This document shows positions 1-7,736 of a DNA stretch of 64,000 nt, piece by piece. The stretch spans positions 1,860,001-1,924,000 of the forward strand of contig NZ_CP197246.1 in assembly GCF_052076145.1 (NCBI RefSeq), in the 5' to 3' direction. Each line of letters opens with the position of its first letter. Position 1 is the stretch's first letter. The position numbers and the translations under genes are program-made. Source of the stretch: Kitasatospora sp052076145. Lineage in GTDB: Bacteria; Actinomycetota; Actinomycetes; Streptomycetales; Streptomycetaceae. The notes below the pieces were generated by a model, which worked only from the letters and a program-made list of their open reading frames with translations, had not been told where the DNA came from and ran no database searches.

Positions 1-1890
1 CACCGGGCCCGCCCCGGCCACCTTGAGCGTGGTCGAGCCGTGGGCCGGCACCTTCTGGGCCGGCCGGGCAGCCGTGGTGAGGCGGGTGTCCAGCAGACGG
101 GTCGGGGTGGCCGGGTGGTACCCGTCCCCGGCGCTGGGTTGGTAGTAGCCCGCAAGGTCCACCACGAGGTCGACGGGCGCGTCCGAACCGTTGTAGAAGT
201 CGATCCATTCGCCCCCGAGCGTCGCCAGGTTCGCGACCACGGCCCCCCGGGTGAAGTTCAGCGTGGAGGCGAGCGGCCGGGGCCGGGAGGACTCGTACGC
301 CGTGATGAAGCCGGCCGCGCCCGGGTTGACCGCCGTGATGTTCAGGACGGTGGCGTTGACGCCCACACCCTCGGGCAGCAGCTTGGAGAGGTCCAGACGC
401 TGCACGCCCCGGGCCGGGATCGACGCGATCCGCCCACCCGTCCCCGTGCCGTTCCGGGTGTCGAGCACCCGGGTCGGCGTGATGGCCTTGTACTGGGCAC
501 CTGTGGTGGTGGAGGTGTACGTGCTGCTCCATGTCATGCCGCCCACCGAGGCGGTGGCAGTCGTCCGGTAGGTGCCGGGCCGGTCGTAGGTGTGCGCGAT
601 CGGGACCTCCGGTGTGCCGTGGAACGGGTACGCGGTCGTCGTCCCGTCACCCCAGTCCACGGTGACGGTGCCCGGGAGATCCCAGTTCTGCTCCAGATAC
701 AGGAAGCTCCGCACCCCCCGGGCCCCGACCGCGAGGGTCCTGTTCGGATCCTCGGTGTGGAAGAACGGGCAGACCCCGACCTCGACCGCGCCCCGGTCGT
801 AGTGGCCGCCGCCGGCCCCGGAGTCCGGGACGGTCGGGTCATCGGCGCGGGGCGTGTCGTAGATGTCGGTCGGCAGTGCTCCGGGGGCCGTGGAGTCGGC
901 GGAGTCGATGACGGGCGACCCCTCGGGCGGAGTCATGTGCGTCTGGCAGAGCTGCTGCTTGGTGTCCTGGGGGCCGGCCAGATCATGGTCGCCCTGGCCG
1001 GTGGCCGCCCGGAAGGCGAGCAGATCGCGGTAGGACACGCCCGCCCAGAGGTAGAGCGGCGCCGACCCGATGGGGTTGAAGAGGTTGTACGCGCTCTTGG
1101 TGGTGGCGGCGGAGTCCTCTGCCACCTGGATACCGTTCGCCGCACAACGGCTGCTCGGCGTGGGGACCTTGAGGACGTTGTTCTCGATGGTCGTACCGGT
1201 GGACCGCCCGCTGACGTCTACCGCACTCCCGCAGCCGGTGTGCAGCGTGTTGCCCGTGACGGCAGTGCCGGTCGCACCGTTGACGGAGACGAACGGGGAG
1301 TCCGTGGTCATGAACGGCTCAATGTCGTTGCCGCTGACGACGGTGCCGGTCGACCCCTTGTCGACCACGACCTGAGCCCGACTCGTGAACCAGCTCCGCG
1401 TCACCCGGACCTGGGCCGACCCGTCGGTCACGTGGATCTGCCCGGCCTCACCGTACGTCTCGCCGTGGTCGACGCCGATGTCGTCGGCTCCGGAAACGGT
1501 GACACCGTCGTCGCCCCAGCCCATGCCCTGGAACCGCAGGTGCGATGCGCCGGTCACCGTCAGGCCCGTGACGACGAAGCGCTGTCGCGAGCCGGCCGAG
1601 GTGAAGGTGATCGGCGCCGACTCCGTGCCGGAGCGGGTGACGTGCACGACACCGGGCGCCGGGGTCTGCTGGTCGATCAGCACGGTCTGCCCAGGCGTCA
1701 CCACGTCGGCGGCCGCCTGGATGGTGCAATACGGCGCGGCGGCCGAGCCCGTCCCACTGTCGGAACAGCCCTGGTTCTGCCCGTTGACGTACAGGGTGCC
1801 GCCCCCGGAATCGGCGGAAGCCGCAGCGGGCAGCACTCCCACCCCCAGCGCGAGCGCCCCGGCAACCGACAGAACTCGTGCTCTTTGCAC
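1..1890 (-). CDS. Secreted beta-helix / PKD / RVLDTR-repeat protein (3' end beyond window)
   Basis: Reading the minus strand from a GTG at 1890 gives an open frame of 630 codons that leaves the window at base 1. A G-run just upstream serves as ribosome binding site. Residues 1-25 form a signal peptide (hydrophobic core ending in AAASA). The next roughly 270 residues look like a right-handed parallel beta-helix: short turns with repeated small and Asn residues, such as VVSGNDI and TAVTGNTL. A PKD-like segment (VDWGDGTTTAYPFHGTPEV) follows. After it comes a domain opening with RVLDTRNGTGTGG, a repeat common in actinobacterial exported proteins, and a second copy (RLLDTR) begins at the window edge. 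It is probably a cell-surface or secreted carbohydrate-associated protein. No catalytic residues can be assigned, so enzymatic function is unknown. Confidence 0.8.
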   Translation of the reverse strand, partial: MQRARVLSVAGALALGVGVLPAAASADSGGGTLYVNGQNQGCSDSGTGSAAAPYCTIQAAADVVTPGQTVLIDQQTPAPGVVHVTRSGTESAPITFTSAGSRQRFVVTGLTVTGASHLRFQGMGWGDDGVTVSGADDIGVDHGETYGEAGQIHVTDGSAQVRVTRSWFTSRAQVVVDKGSTGTVVSGNDIEPFMTTDSPFVSVNGATGTAVTGNTLHTGCGSAVDVSGRSTGTTIENNVLKVPTPSSRCAANGIQVAEDSAATTKSAYNLFNPIGSAPLYLWAGVSYRDLLAFRAATGQGDHDLAGPQDTKQQLCQTHMTPPEGSPVIDSADSTAPGALPTDIYDTPRADDPTVPDSGAGGGHYDRGAVEVGVCPFFHTEDPNRTLAVGARGVRSFLYLEQNWDLPGTVTVDWGDGTTTAYPFHGTPEVPIAHTYDRPGTYRTTATASVGGMTWSSTYTSTTTGAQYKAITPTRVLDTRNGTGTGGRIASIPARGVQRLDLSKLLPEGVGVNATVLNITAVNPGAAGFITAYESSRPRPLASTLNFTRGAVVANLATLGGEWIDFYNGSDAPVDLVVDLAGYYQPSAGDGYHPATPTRLLDTRLTTAARPAQKVPAHGSTTLKVAGAGPV

Positions 1891-2069
1891 GCAGTACCCC
1901 CCATTTGTCCCGGCGATTACCGGGTTTGACGACGGGGAAGCCTCTCGTACCGGGGGGGCTGGCTGTCAAATCCGTTCGCACGAACCACCCAAGGCCTGAC
2001 CCGCCTGCTGAACGACCGTAGCGCCGGCCCCCTTCCCGGGGGTCGGCGCTACGGCATTCCGCCTCCTGG

Positions 2070-4202
2070 TCAGCCCAGGTCGCTGCGGAACCAGTTCCAG
2101 CTGCCGGTGGTGCTGTCGTCGTTGTTCCAGCTGGTCACCGGGGCGTTGAACGCGGTGCCGTTGCTGGTGAACTTGTACAGCGTCGAGAGGTACTTGCCGG
2201 TGCCGCTCTGCCCGTTGTTGTAGAAGACGGCGAGGTCGGCCTTGCGGTCGCCGTTGAAGTCACCCGCCACGAGCTTGATGTTGTCCCAGTTCCAACTGCC
2301 GTTGACGCTGTCGTCGTTGTCCCAGGCCTTGGTCGGGGAGGAGCCGAAGCCCGTGCCGTTGCTGGTGAACTTGTAGATCGTGGTGATGTGCTTGCCGGTG
2401 CTGGTCTGCCCGTTGTTGTAGACCATCGCGATGTCGGCCTTGCCGTCACCGTCGAAGTCACCCACCACCGGCTTGATGTTGTCCCAGTCCCAGCTGCCGT
2501 TGATGGTGTCGTTGTTGTCCCAGACCTTGGCCGGGGAGGAGCCGAAGCCCGTGCCGTTGCTGGTGAACTTGTAGATCGAGGTGATGTTCTTGCCGGTGCT
2601 GGTCTGCCCGTTGTTGTAGACCATCGCGATGTCGGCCTTGCCGTCACCGTCGAAGTCACCCACCACCGGCTTGATGTTGTCCCAGTTCCAACTGCCGTTG
2701 ATGGTGTCGTTGTTGTCCCAGACCATGACCGGGGAAGAACCGAAGCCCGTGCCGTTGCTGGTGAACTTGTAGATCGAGGTGATGTTCTTGCCGGTGCTGG
2801 TCTGCCCGTTGTTGTAGACCATCGCGATGTCGGCCTTGCCGCCACCGTCGAAGTCACCCACCACCGGCTTGATGTTGTCCCAGTTCCAACTGCCGTTGAT
2901 GGTGTCGTTGTTGTCCCAGACCTTCACCGGCGCATTGAAGCCGACGCCGTTGCTGGTGAACTTGAAGATCGAGGTCAGGTACTTGCCGGTGTTGCTCCGG
3001 CCGTCGTTGTAGACCACCGCGAGGTCGGCCTTGCCGTCACCGCCGAAGTCACCGACGACCAGCTTGCTGCGGTCCGCCGACCAACTGCCGGTCGTGCTGT
3101 CGTCGTTGTCCCACACCTTGACCGGCGCGTTGAACCCGGTGCCGTTGCTGGTGAACTCGTACAGGGCCGTGAGGTTCTTCCCGGTGCTCGACTGTCCGAG
3201 GTTGTAGAGCACCGCGACGTCGGTCTTGCCGTCCCCGTTGAAGTCGCCCATGGCGGTGGTGGGGATCGCCTTGTTGGCGACGGAGAAGATGGTGCCGGCG
3301 GAGAGCGGGCCGGTCTGCCCGGCGGCGTTGACGGCACTGACGGTGAGGGTGTGCGGCCCGTCGGTCAGCAGCCGGGTGTTGAGCGGCGCGGTGTAGCTGG
3401 AGCCCGAGTTGGCCACGGCGGACTGCAGGACACCGTCGACGTAGAAGTTCGCCCCGGTCGGCGCCCCCACGCTCTCGGAGACCGTGGCGGTCATCGCGAC
3501 ATCGCCGCTGACCGTGTCGGCGTTCGCCGGCCCGGTGACGGTGGCGACGGCAGGCGTCGGGGCCGGCGGCGGCGGCGGGGTGACCGGCGTGGGGGCGTCG
3601 CCCGTGATGTTGTCGTAGCGGTAGGCCGTGTAGCTGTCGGTGGGGTGCCCGGCGAGGTAGCTGTTGTTGAAGTCCCCGACGTACTTCTGCGTGGGCACCC
3701 GGCGGCTGCTCTCCGCGTAGTACGTGAACGTGCCCGCCGCCTTGTCGATCCAGCCGCCGAACAGGACGACATGACTCTCGACGTTGTTGAGGATGTCACC
3801 GGGCTGGAGGTCGTCCCTGCTGATCGCGGTGGAGACGTCGCGCAGGCTCCAGGTGTTCCGGCTGTCCGGCAGTTGCCAAGCCATCGACACGAATCCGGAG
3901 CAGTCCTGCCGGTAGCGGCCGCCGGTGGCGTCGTCCGACCACCAGCTGTAGGGCGAGGAGAGCCCGTTGGTGCTGTACGGGACCGCGTTGTCGACCCAGT
4001 CCCTCGCCCGGTCGATGGTCTGCTGGCGGGTCACCGACCCACCGGGGGTTGCGTAGTGACCCAACGAACCGGTCGAGCCGGCCGACTCACCGCTGGAGTA
4101 GATCGAGTCGGCGAACGCCGGAGTGAGCGCGAGGGAGGTGGAGGCCAGCGCGGAGACGAGGAGGACAGCGCTGGCACGGGCGACGGAGGTCTTGACGGAC
4201 AC
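2070..4202 (-). CDS. Secreted NlpC/P60-like protein with Ig-like domain and six FG-GAP/VCBS repeats
   Basis: The 710-residue product starts at GTG 4202, which has GGAG seven bases upstream and opens directly into a signal peptide (VSVKTSVARAS... cleaved after AFA, about residue 31). Residues 50-215 resemble a cysteine-peptidase-type domain: C101 lies in DCSGFVSMAW and H144 in ESHVVLF, the usual Cys/His pair of NlpC/P60-like amidases. A Pro-rich linker leads to an Ig-like domain (about 230-320). Six repeats of about 66 residues follow, each beginning GDFxGDGKAD, the acidic loop typical of FG-GAP/VCBS propeller blades. The third copy has GGGK in place of GDGK. The protein is probably exported and acts on, or attaches to, the cell wall. 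The substrate is not evident. Four internal repeats are almost identical at the DNA level. Confidence 0.82.
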   Translation of the reverse strand: MSVKTSVARASAVLLVSALASTSLALTPAFADSIYSSGESAGSTGSLGHYATPGGSVTRQQTIDRARDWVDNAVPYSTNGLSSPYSWWSDDATGGRYRQDCSGFVSMAWQLPDSRNTWSLRDVSTAISRDDLQPGDILNNVESHVVLFGGWIDKAAGTFTYYAESSRRVPTQKYVGDFNNSYLAGHPTDSYTAYRYDNITGDAPTPVTPPPPPAPTPAVATVTGPANADTVSGDVAMTATVSESVGAPTGANFYVDGVLQSAVANSGSSYTAPLNTRLLTDGPHTLTVSAVNAAGQTGPLSAGTIFSVANKAIPTTAMGDFNGDGKTDVAVLYNLGQSSTGKNLTALYEFTSNGTGFNAPVKVWDNDDSTTGSWSADRSKLVVGDFGGDGKADLAVVYNDGRSNTGKYLTSIFKFTSNGVGFNAPVKVWDNNDTINGSWNWDNIKPVVGDFDGGGKADIAMVYNNGQTSTGKNITSIYKFTSNGTGFGSSPVMVWDNNDTINGSWNWDNIKPVVGDFDGDGKADIAMVYNNGQTSTGKNITSIYKFTSNGTGFGSSPAKVWDNNDTINGSWDWDNIKPVVGDFDGDGKADIAMVYNNGQTSTGKHITTIYKFTSNGTGFGSSPTKAWDNDDSVNGSWNWDNIKLVAGDFNGDRKADLAVFYNNGQSGTGKYLSTLYKFTSNGTAFNAPVTSWNNDDSTTGSWNWFRSDLG
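2073..3249 (-). repeat. Six tandem in-gene repeats of about 198 bp (FG-GAP blades)
   Basis: Each unit encodes one GDF...GSWNWDN block. The central units, roughly 2270-2930, are almost identical in DNA, while the outer two are more diverged. This pattern suggests recent expansion or gene conversion inside the gene. Confidence 0.85.
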
Positions 4203-4264
4203 GGGTACTCCAGAGAGGTGGTGGCAGGGTGGGGCGACGGCCCCGAAGTCTGGTGGTGGCCGGT

Positions 4265-4546
4265 TCACCCGGCAGGGAAGGCGCAGACGGCCTGGTAGGC
4301 GTGGCCGCCGGAGGCGGCCAGGACGTTCGCGAGAAGGCCGCGGGCCTTCTCCATCGCGGCAGCGTCACTGTCGGCGCGGATGAAGAGGGCAACGCTCGCC
4401 CCGGGTGGCACGGCTCGGACTCGGACGTGCTCAAGTGCGTGCGCCGGGGCGGCATGGGCCCAGATGGCGTCCTGGACCCGGCCGGCCTCGTTCTCGGCGA
4501 CGGCCGCCGCATCGGTGGTGGCGAGGGCGAGATGGACCAGGAGCAA
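4265..4546 (-). CDS. Small protein coupled to the NGIGWD peptide gene
   Basis: This frame has no ATG or GTG near its 5' end. The first usable start is TTG 4546, giving 93 residues; a CTG at 4555 would overlap the upstream stop as CTGA. Either start places it within a few bases of the 62-residue peptide gene, so the two are probably co-translated. The N-terminus is short and hydrophobic (LLLVHLALATTDAAAV). The rest has the look of a small alpha/beta domain: HVRVRAVPPGASVALFIRADSDAAAMEKARGLLANVL. I do not recognise the family. It may be a processing, binding or export partner of the peptide, judged only from its position. Start choice is uncertain. Confidence 0.5.
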   Translation of the reverse strand: MLLVHLALATTDAAAVAENEAGRVQDAIWAHAAPAHALEHVRVRAVPPGASVALFIRADSDAAAMEKARGLLANVLAASGGHAYQAVCAFPAG

Positions 4547-4551
4547 GGCGG

Positions 4552-4740
4552 TCAGTCCCAGCCGATGCCGTTGGCCGACTGGTGGGCGACGCCTGCGGCC
4601 ACGGGGGCCGACACGACCACGGAGTCCCAGCCGATGCCGTTGGCCTTCGCGGCGACGATGCCCGCACCCAGCACGGCGGGGGCGAGGGCGAACGAGAGCG
4701 CGGCGGCGAAGGAAGTAAGAATACGAACGGACTTCGACAT
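4552..4740 (-). CDS. Exported 62-residue peptide with two NGIGWD motifs
   Basis: ATG 4740 has AGGAG seven bases upstream. Residues 1-31 form a clear signal sequence: basic MSKSVR, then a hydrophobic stretch, then GAGIVAA. The mature part is only about 30 residues and contains the hexapeptide NGIGWD at 34-39 and again at 57-62, where it is the exact C-terminus. The 22 bp behind the two copies are identical. Short exported peptides ending in a repeated motif resemble signalling or modified-peptide precursors, but I cannot assign it to a known family. It is divergently oriented to a TrmB/LuxR-type regulator at 5030 and followed by a coupled small gene, so the three probably form one functional unit. 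Confidence 0.7.
   Translation of the reverse strand: MSKSVRILTSFAAALSFALAPAVLGAGIVAAKANGIGWDSVVVSAPVAAGVAHQSANGIGWD
4555..4645. repeat. Exact 22-bp direct repeat encoding ANGIGWD
   Basis: Identical 22-base segments lie at 4555-4576 and 4624-4645, 69 bp apart (23 codons), both inside the peptide gene. Identity at synonymous positions points to a recent internal duplication or to selection on the DNA or RNA itself. Confidence 0.9.
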
Positions 4741-4880
4741 GGTGGTACTCCTGGATCCGTGAGCGGCTGGTCGGCGGAGGCTGGTCTTCAGGCCCTGGGG
4801 CCCGGCTGGGGGTCTTGTCCCGCCGCCTTCCGGTGATCACCATCCTGCTCGACTCCGCGATGGACGGGAATCCCTTCGAC

Positions 4881-4913
4881 CTGGCACCAAGAGGCCTGGC
4901 TCCTTGGTGCCAG
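4881..4913. promoter_or_regulatory. 11-bp perfect inverted repeat between the peptide gene and its regulator
   Basis: Arms CTGGCACCAAG (4881-4891) and CTTGGTGCCAG (4903-4913) flank an 11-base spacer. The repeat lies in the roughly 290-bp divergent region between the peptide gene (start 4740) and the regulator (start 5030). Centre-to-centre spacing of two helical turns suits a dimeric HTH protein. It could be the operator of the adjacent LuxR-like regulator; a terminator role is less likely because both neighbours point away from it. Confidence 0.5.
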
Positions 4914-5029
4914 AACGGCGGACCGAGCGACCGGGCGACTTGATTCGCTTGCGAAGCCCCCGGTTCACTTGGGATGATCACCCGGACACGCGGGGCGCAC
5001 ACTTTCTTCACTGTTCGGGGGCTGGATTC

Positions 5030-6016
5030 ATGCTGCAGGCACTGGGGTTGACCCCATCCTCGGAGGCCGTCTACCGGGCGATGCTGAGCGACCCCCTCGG
5101 CGGCGTGGCTGATCTCTCCGACCGGCTTGGCCTGCCGGAGCCCGCCGTACGGGACGCCCTGGACGACCTCGCGGACATGCGGCTCCTGCGCGCGTCCCGG
5201 GAGAACCCGGACGGCCTGCGGCCGGTCAGCCCCGAGCTGGGCCTCGAGCTGATCCTGCGCCGCCAGGAGGACGAGCTGATCCAACGTCAGCACCAGCTCG
5301 CGCTGAGCAAGGCCGCCGCCGCCCGCGCGGTCGCCGAGTACGCCGACCTGCGGCCGAACACGGCGGTCGACGGCGCGGAACGCCTGGTCGGGCTCGACGC
5401 GATACAGGCGAAGCTGGAGGTGCTCGCCCGGGAGGTGTCCCGGGAGTGCCTGTCCGTGATGCCCGGCGGTGCCCAGTCCCGGGCCAGCCTCGACGCGTCC
5501 CGGCCACTGGACACGGACGCGATGAACCGCCAGGTCTCGCTGCTGACCCTGTACCAGGACAGTGCCCGCAACGACACCGACACCCACGCCTACGCCCGCT
5601 GGATGACCGAGCACGGCGGTCTGGTCCGCACCTGCCCCACGCTCCCGCCCCGCCTGCTGGTCTTCGACCGCGAGGTCGCCGTCGTCCCCATCGACCCGGC
5701 CAACACCCGGCTCGGTGCCCTCTGCACCCGGGAACCGGGGATCGTCGCCACGCTGGTGGCACTCTTCGAGCAGACCTGGGCAGCGGCCGTGCCGCTCGGC
5801 GCCGACCGGCAGCAGGACGCCGCGACGGGGTTGACCCCGGGCGAGCTCGAGCTGCTCACCTTGCTCTCCGGCGGCCTCACCGACGAGGCGGCGGGCAAGC
5901 GGCTGGGCATCTCCCTGCGCACCGTCCGCCGCCAGATGGCCGCTCTCATGGAGCGGCTGGGTGCCACCAGCCGCTTCGAGGCCGGCCTCAAGGCGGCCCA
6001 GCGCGGCTGGCTGTAG
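5030..6016 (+). CDS. TrmB-like / LuxR-type HTH transcriptional regulator
   Basis: The 328-residue product is read from ATG 5030 with an upstream G-rich site. A longer frame from TTG 4904 would begin inside the inverted repeat and is rejected. Residues 1-60 form a winged-helix segment resembling TrmB (ALGLTPSSEAVYRAML ... LGLPEPAVRDALDDL). A middle region of about 200 residues may sense a ligand. The C-terminal 65 residues form a LuxR-type HTH: LTPGELELLTLLSGGLTDEA ... ISLRTVRRQMAALMERLG. Such one-component regulators are frequent in Streptomyces. Its divergent placement from the NGIGWD peptide gene suggests it controls that gene, perhaps responding to the peptide or a product of it; this is inference. 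Confidence 0.75.
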   Translation: MLQALGLTPSSEAVYRAMLSDPLGGVADLSDRLGLPEPAVRDALDDLADMRLLRASRENPDGLRPVSPELGLELILRRQEDELIQRQHQLALSKAAAARAVAEYADLRPNTAVDGAERLVGLDAIQAKLEVLAREVSRECLSVMPGGAQSRASLDASRPLDTDAMNRQVSLLTLYQDSARNDTDTHAYARWMTEHGGLVRTCPTLPPRLLVFDREVAVVPIDPANTRLGALCTREPGIVATLVALFEQTWAAAVPLGADRQQDAATGLTPGELELLTLLSGGLTDEAAGKRLGISLRTVRRQMAALMERLGATSRFEAGLKAAQRGWL

Positions 6017-6036
6017 CTCAGGAGCCGGCGGGCCGC

Positions 6037-7563
6037 TCAGTGCTTGAGGCGGTAGATCACCGTGTCGGCGTTGACGCCGACGACCTCGTAGCGGGTGGCG
6101 AGCAGGTTCTCGATCTTGGGGATGAGCTCGGGCTGGTAGGGGGCTCGGCCGGAGTCGTCGACGACGATCTCGGGGTAGCCCTTGGCGAGCTCCTGGTCGA
6201 AGGTCTGCCAGGCGTTGCTGACGCTGTACTGCTCGCCGACCTGCTGGCTGTCCTTGCCGCCGCTGAAGTTGGTGAGGAAGCCGGCGGTGAGGTAGCGGGA
6301 GGCCGGGCGGCGGTCGGCCAGCCAGTACAGCTCGGGGTGCATGCCCCAGACCAGGACGGTGTCCTTGGGGGTCGTGTTCTCCGCGATCGCGGTGGCGACC
6401 TCGGTGGTGTGGGTGAGGCGCTGGCCGGGCCAGAACAGGGCGAGGGCCCAGAAGAGCGTCGCGGCCACCATGCTGTAGACGGCGACCGGCCGCCAGCTGA
6501 TCGCCGAGGTGGAGACGGCGCCGACGCCGAGCAGCACCAGCGGCGGGATCAGCTGGAGGTAGTAGTGGCCGAAGAAGTGGAAGCCGGTGCTCACGGCGAT
6601 CGCCGAGGAGAGCAGCCAGACCCACAGGTCGGTGGTCGAGCCGTGCTCCTCGCCGCGCGAGGCGACGAGCGGCCGGTGCCGGTACGAGAGCCAGAGCCGG
6701 CGGCCGAGCGGGGCGAGGAAGCCGAGCCCGGCGCCGACCAGGATCGCCGAGTTGCCGAGCGCGCGGCCGGTCATCTGGAGCCAGGAGCCGCCGAGCGAGG
6801 CGTAGTCGCCGCTGCCGGTGACCACCCAGAAGAGGAAGCCCTTCGGCTTGGTGAGGATGACGGCGACCAGCGCTATCGGCAGCGCGAAGCCGAAGCCGAT
6901 CTTGGAGAGCGCGGGCAGCCAGCGCACGCCGCGCTGCCGGGCGTCCTGGAAGAGCATCCAGAGCACGGGCAGCAACACCGCCCCGCCGGTCTGCTTGGTG
7001 AGCGAGCAGAGCGCGACGGCGATGCCGGCGGCCAGCCAGCGGCGGCGCTCGGCGTAGCGGAAGGCGGCGACCATCGCCGGGAGCATGAAGACCTCGAAGG
7101 TCGCGGCCTGGGTGTCCTCGGGCGAGAGCCCGATGGACATCAGCAGGTAGAACGCCCCGGCGGCGGCTCCGGCCCGGTTGCCCCAGCGCCCACGGGCGAG
7201 GGAGGCGAGCAGGATCGCGGTGACGAGGTGGGCGACTATCGCGAGGGTGCGCAGCGGCCAGAGCGAGACGGAGCCGAAGAGCGCGAAGCAGGCCTCGTAC
7301 AGCCAGGGCAGCAGCGGGGGCTTGCGGTCGACGACGGTGTCGTAGAGAACGCCGCCGTCGGCCAGCATCCGGGCCTGGGTCGCCAGGAAGCCTTCGTCGG
7401 GGCTCCAGACCGGCCGGAGGAAGGAGGGGATGTGGGTGACGACCGCGAGCAGCGCCAGCACCGGGACGACCTTCGTCCAGTACCCCTGCCGGACACGCTC
7501 GGGCAGCCGCGCGCCGAGGCGTCGGCTCAGGGCGGCGGCAGGGGGGTCGGAGTGGGTCGGCAC
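6037..7563 (-). CDS. GT-C / GT39-like membrane glycosyltransferase
   Basis: The product is a polytopic membrane protein of 508 residues. GTG 7563 is preferred over TTG 7572 because GGTAGG lies nine bases before it but abuts the TTG. The N-terminal region carries the ArnT/PMT-like signature with an acidic pair in the first extracytoplasmic loop (RPVWSPDEGFLATQARMLADG), then DRKPPLLPWLY. About ten hydrophobic helices follow. A soluble C-terminal part (about 400-508) ends in VNADTVIYRLKH. Members of this fold move sugars from polyprenyl-phosphate donors to lipid, glycan or protein acceptors. The donor and acceptor here are not evident. It lies just downstream of dxs on the same strand, but a hairpin separates the two. 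Confidence 0.75.
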   Translation of the reverse strand: MPTHSDPPAAALSRRLGARLPERVRQGYWTKVVPVLALLAVVTHIPSFLRPVWSPDEGFLATQARMLADGGVLYDTVVDRKPPLLPWLYEACFALFGSVSLWPLRTLAIVAHLVTAILLASLARGRWGNRAGAAAGAFYLLMSIGLSPEDTQAATFEVFMLPAMVAAFRYAERRRWLAAGIAVALCSLTKQTGGAVLLPVLWMLFQDARQRGVRWLPALSKIGFGFALPIALVAVILTKPKGFLFWVVTGSGDYASLGGSWLQMTGRALGNSAILVGAGLGFLAPLGRRLWLSYRHRPLVASRGEEHGSTTDLWVWLLSSAIAVSTGFHFFGHYYLQLIPPLVLLGVGAVSTSAISWRPVAVYSMVAATLFWALALFWPGQRLTHTTEVATAIAENTTPKDTVLVWGMHPELYWLADRRPASRYLTAGFLTNFSGGKDSQQVGEQYSVSNAWQTFDQELAKGYPEIVVDDSGRAPYQPELIPKIENLLATRYEVVGVNADTVIYRLKH

Positions 7564-7580
7564 GGATGACAACCTACCCG

Positions 7581-7611
7581 GCGGGACCGGCTGGAACTGC
7601 GCCGGTCCCGC
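7581..7611 (-). terminator. Hairpin after dxs
   Basis: Perfect 11-bp arms GCGGGACCGGC (7581-7591) and GCCGGTCCCGC (7601-7611) with a nine-base loop. It lies downstream of dxs on the minus strand and ends 18 bp before the start of the membrane glycosyltransferase gene, so it probably ends or attenuates dxs transcription. Confidence 0.6.
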
Positions 7612-7736
7612 CTTTCGGGACGATGATCTGACAATGTCACGGGGGCGAGTCAGGACACTCCCCGCCGCAGAACGGGCGGAACCGCCCGAAAGGTACGCCA
7701 GGCGCTGGACCCGTCAGGCGTCAGCCCGGTCCGGCG

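Noticed and set aside
40..1929. 629-residue open frame on the plus strand
   Set aside because: It is the antisense shadow of the exported beta-helix protein: Arg/Gly-rich with no motif, while the minus strand reads a signal peptide and recognisable domains.
2073..3249. CRISPR-like regular repeats
   Set aside because: The 198-bp period is an in-frame protein repeat with no short repeat/spacer structure and no cas genes.
4904..5029. Longer N-terminus for the TrmB/LuxR-like regulator from TTG 4904
   Set aside because: It would start inside the inverted repeat and lacks a ribosome binding site; ATG 5030 begins the recognisable domain.
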